The notes under the pieces are model-generated. The model did not search any database and was not told where the DNA came from. It saw only the letters and a list, made by a program, of their open reading frames with translations. From the NCBI RefSeq assembly GCF_009720865.1, contig NZ_WNLA01000030.1, forward strand, positions 1 to 53,073: a stretch of 53,073 bases of DNA. The letters run 5' to 3'. Position 1 is the stretch's first letter, and the number at the start of each line of letters is the position of its first letter. Made by a program: the position numbers and the translations under genes. The stretch is from Pseudoduganella ginsengisoli. Lineage in GTDB: Bacteria; Pseudomonadota; Gammaproteobacteria; Burkholderiales; Burkholderiaceae_D. Positions 51,364 to 53,073 of this stretch are shown in pieces.

Positions 51364-52452
51364 TTAGTGCCAAACCCGGTAAGATCGTCCCCCCACAATA
51401 AAATAGACTTCGACCGGCTGAGCCAGGCCCAAAGGGTCTATCTTCCTGAATTCCTGAACGGCTTCCCGGACAATTTGCTGCGCCAATTCCAATAGCCAAG
51501 GTGCATCCGTTACGTCAACGGTCACGACCAAGTGGTCCTGGCTGCCTTTGAGTCTACTTGCATAATATTTGCTGAACTTGCCGGCTATGGCGTTCCGGAT
51601 GGAGTTGATGGTCTCAGTTTTTTTCTTGTCGTGCTCGGGGCCCGGATTAAGTACAACCTTACCTCGCGCAATCGAGATACCTTCCTTTCGGAAGTTATCG
51701 CCAACGATCCGGTGTCCAACGTAATCGGGGCTGTCCTCGCCGTGTTTCAACGCCGCAGGCCCAGGCGAAAGGGCAACAGGCGTATTCCGGTCGAACCACA
51801 GCGCTTTTGCCGAAACATATTCGGACAGCTTCTTGATCATATTCCTGTCGGTGACGTCGTATTTCCTTAGAAATTGCGCCACCAGCGCAGCCGTATCCGA
51901 TGGGGAAACTGCTGGATTGACAATATCGCGAATCAATTCGGCGATGTCGCGGTCAACCGCCGCCTTGCGCTCTGCAAGAAGAAGTTCGCGCGCTCGTTGC
52001 ACTGAGACGCTATGCTTGCGGGCGTATTCGGCAACGGATTGCTTCGCGGTTTCTTTTGGCAGTTCGTATATAAACTTAAGTGGAGGCAATCCACCACGAA
52101 TCACCCGCTCGTTCCAGGTCTTGGACCAGAGTGCGTGGTATACAATCCGGTTGTATTGGTATATGTCGCGCCAGGCCCGTTCCCAGGCAGCCAGCCGCTC
52201 CATCGCTTGTGCGAACTCCAACTTGCCTGCCTCACGTTCCGCACGGTCAAACTCGGGATCAGCGGCGCGCCGGATTTCGTATTCTTTCGGCAGGTAGCCT
52301 GTCTCCCGGTAGTGGCGCTGCGCGGCTTCCTGCGCTTCGCGGTCACGATCGGCTTGTTCCTGTTTCTGGCGCAACGGGCTCCCGGGCAAGGCGAAATCGG
52401 GACGATTGATCGAATGCGGTTGAGGAAGCGCAGCAACAGGGCGGTTGGCCAT
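51364..52452 (-). CDS. Unknown protein beside tRNA-Phe
   Basis: A 362-residue soluble protein that I do not recognise. The start ATG 52452 has AGGA seven bases upstream. Residues 25-160 are helical and very rich in Arg, Glu, Gln and Lys (QKQEQADRDREAQEAAQRHY, DPEFDRAEREAGKL). The middle (165-215) contains a possible helix-turn-helix-like stretch. The last 110 residues are a mixed alpha/beta unit (DHLVVTVDVTDAPWLLELAQ, then VEVYFIVGGRSYRVWH). There is no signal or membrane segment. Base composition is visibly less GC-rich than its neighbours, and the gene sits next to a tRNA, a common integration site, so acquisition by transfer is possible. Confidence 0.6.
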   Translation of the reverse strand: MANRPVAALPQPHSINRPDFALPGSPLRQKQEQADRDREAQEAAQRHYRETGYLPKEYEIRRAADPEFDRAEREAGKLEFAQAMERLAAWERAWRDIYQYNRIVYHALWSKTWNERVIRGGLPPLKFIYELPKETAKQSVAEYARKHSVSVQRARELLLAERKAAVDRDIAELIRDIVNPAVSPSDTAALVAQFLRKYDVTDRNMIKKLSEYVSAKALWFDRNTPVALSPGPAALKHGEDSPDYVGHRIVGDNFRKEGISIARGKVVLNPGPEHDKKKTETINSIRNAIAGKFSKYYASRLKGSQDHLVVTVDVTDAPWLLELAQQIVREAVQEFRKIDPLGLAQPVEVYFIVGGRSYRVWH

Positions 52453-52578
52453 TTCAATCCTGATTGGTTAATAAATACCCCTGGCAGGATATCACCCAAT
52501 CTGCAGGCAAATTGCACAGATTGTCACACTGTGCCGCGCTCCGCGCAGACTGCTTTGCATCACCCGTGATGGCGTTTG

Positions 52579-53073
52579 TTATTTCCGGCGCGCCCAGCCT
52601 GCCCGCTGCGCGGCCCGCTCCCCTTCCGCATCCAGCGCCTGGCCGGCCATGCGGGCGTCGATCGCATCCAGCACTGCCGCCGGCATGGCGTTGCCGGCTT
52701 GCCGGTATTCGCCTGCCGGCCCCTGTTCCACTTCCGCCACCACCGGCAATGTCCATTGTTCCCCTTTGCGGCATGCCAGCCCAGCGGCAGTCCCGCTGGT
52801 GAAGCTGCGGCACAGCGCGCCATCTTTCGCAGCGAAGGTGACGCCGATGCGCACAGCCGCGTTGCCGGGCGCGCTGCTTGCCAGTTGACTGGACAAGGCG
52901 TCCGCCAGCGCACCTGTCGCCACCAGCGCGCCGCCGGTGCTGGCCACGCCGGATTGGCCACCGCCCAGCAGCACACTGCCAGCCAGCACCCCGATTGCCA
53001 GCGATGCCGCCATCCCGCCCCATTCCGCCCACGACCACGCGCGGCGCGGCGCACGGGCGCCGGCAAGATCCGC
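52579..53073 (-). CDS. Membrane anti-sigma factor, C-terminal part (cut by window edge)
   Basis: The last 164 residues of a protein whose start is beyond the right edge. The visible part begins in the cytosolic region (RRAWSWAEWGG), crosses the membrane once (about MAASLAIGVLAGSVLLGGG) and continues as a periplasmic domain. The pattern ALSSQLASS, VRIGVTFAAKDGALCRSF, GLACRKGEQW, GEYRQAG and the ending ERAAQRAGW match a common proteobacterial family of anti-sigma factors that partner ECF sigma factors. The sigma gene should lie just outside the window. It is unrelated in its periplasmic domain to the anti-sigma factor at 16914. Confidence 0.85.
   Translation of the reverse strand, partial: ADLAGARAPRRAWSWAEWGGMAASLAIGVLAGSVLLGGGQSGVASTGGALVATGALADALSSQLASSAPGNAAVRIGVTFAAKDGALCRSFTSGTAAGLACRKGEQWTLPVVAEVEQGPAGEYRQAGNAMPAAVLDAIDARMAGQALDAEGERAAQRAGWARRK

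Overview
The window looks like chromosomal DNA of a high-GC betaproteobacterium, most likely Oxalobacteraceae (Massilia/Duganella/Janthinobacterium-like). This rests on the gene set: a roughly 530-residue isocitrate lyase, a TorF-type small porin, many TonB receptors, GGDEF sensors and S8 proteases. It also rests on codon usage. Placement to genus is inference. No rRNA, CRISPR array, prophage or replication origin was seen. One tRNA (Phe) is present.

Left part (1-9.6 kb): the 5' end of an IS3-family insertion sequence abuts the 3' end of an unknown protein gene. Then come a secreted subtilase with a PA insert, a PAS-GGDEF diguanylate cyclase, a 2OG-Fe(II) oxygenase, a secreted M28 metallopeptidase and isocitrate lyase (aceA). 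aceA has a clear promoter with a perfect 18-bp palindrome just upstream of the -35 box.

9.7-14.9 kb: a tightly overlapping four-gene MacB-type ABC exporter operon (ATPase, adaptor, adaptor lipoprotein, permease). Its first adaptor is a tandem duplication (two HlyD modules in one chain), and the promoter predicts a nearly leaderless mRNA. A TorF-like porin lies convergent with overlapping stop codons.

15.6-18.2 kb: a three-gene cassette of ECF sigma factor, membrane anti-sigma factor and S8 protease, coupled by GTGA overlaps and preceded by an ECF-type promoter. The periplasmic part of the anti-sigma factor resembles a subtilase propeptide, and the protease has Asp where the oxyanion Asn is expected. 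I read it as a self-contained envelope-signalling module.

18.3-28.6 kb: an orphan periplasmic binding protein, a two-gene glycosyltransferase operon (DPM1-like GT2 plus multi-TM GT-C-like protein), a GNAT protein, an NMT1/THI5-type sensor diguanylate cyclase, a large TonB receptor and a Thr-rich lipoprotein.

28.7-37.8 kb: the most unusual locus, a two-partner secretion pair. The TpsB transporter (520 aa) is followed by a 2508-aa TpsA exoprotein. TpsA has a TPS/FhaB-type secretion domain, about thirty Gly-rich beta-helix repeats, a long Ala-rich coiled coil and a C-terminal caspase-fold (C14) domain with an intact His/Cys dyad. In effect it is a putatively exported giant caspase.

38-53 kb: a GIN-domain (DUF2807) protein, a receiver-histidine kinase, a CsgG-like lipoprotein, a GlxA-type regulator next to a cytochrome P450, and an unknown secreted protein. 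A sulfate-ester cluster follows (arylsulfotransferase, TonB receptor, Tat-exported sulfatase). Then come a second orphan binding protein, tRNA-Phe with its promoter and terminator, an unknown lower-GC gene beside the tRNA, and a partial anti-sigma factor running off the right edge.
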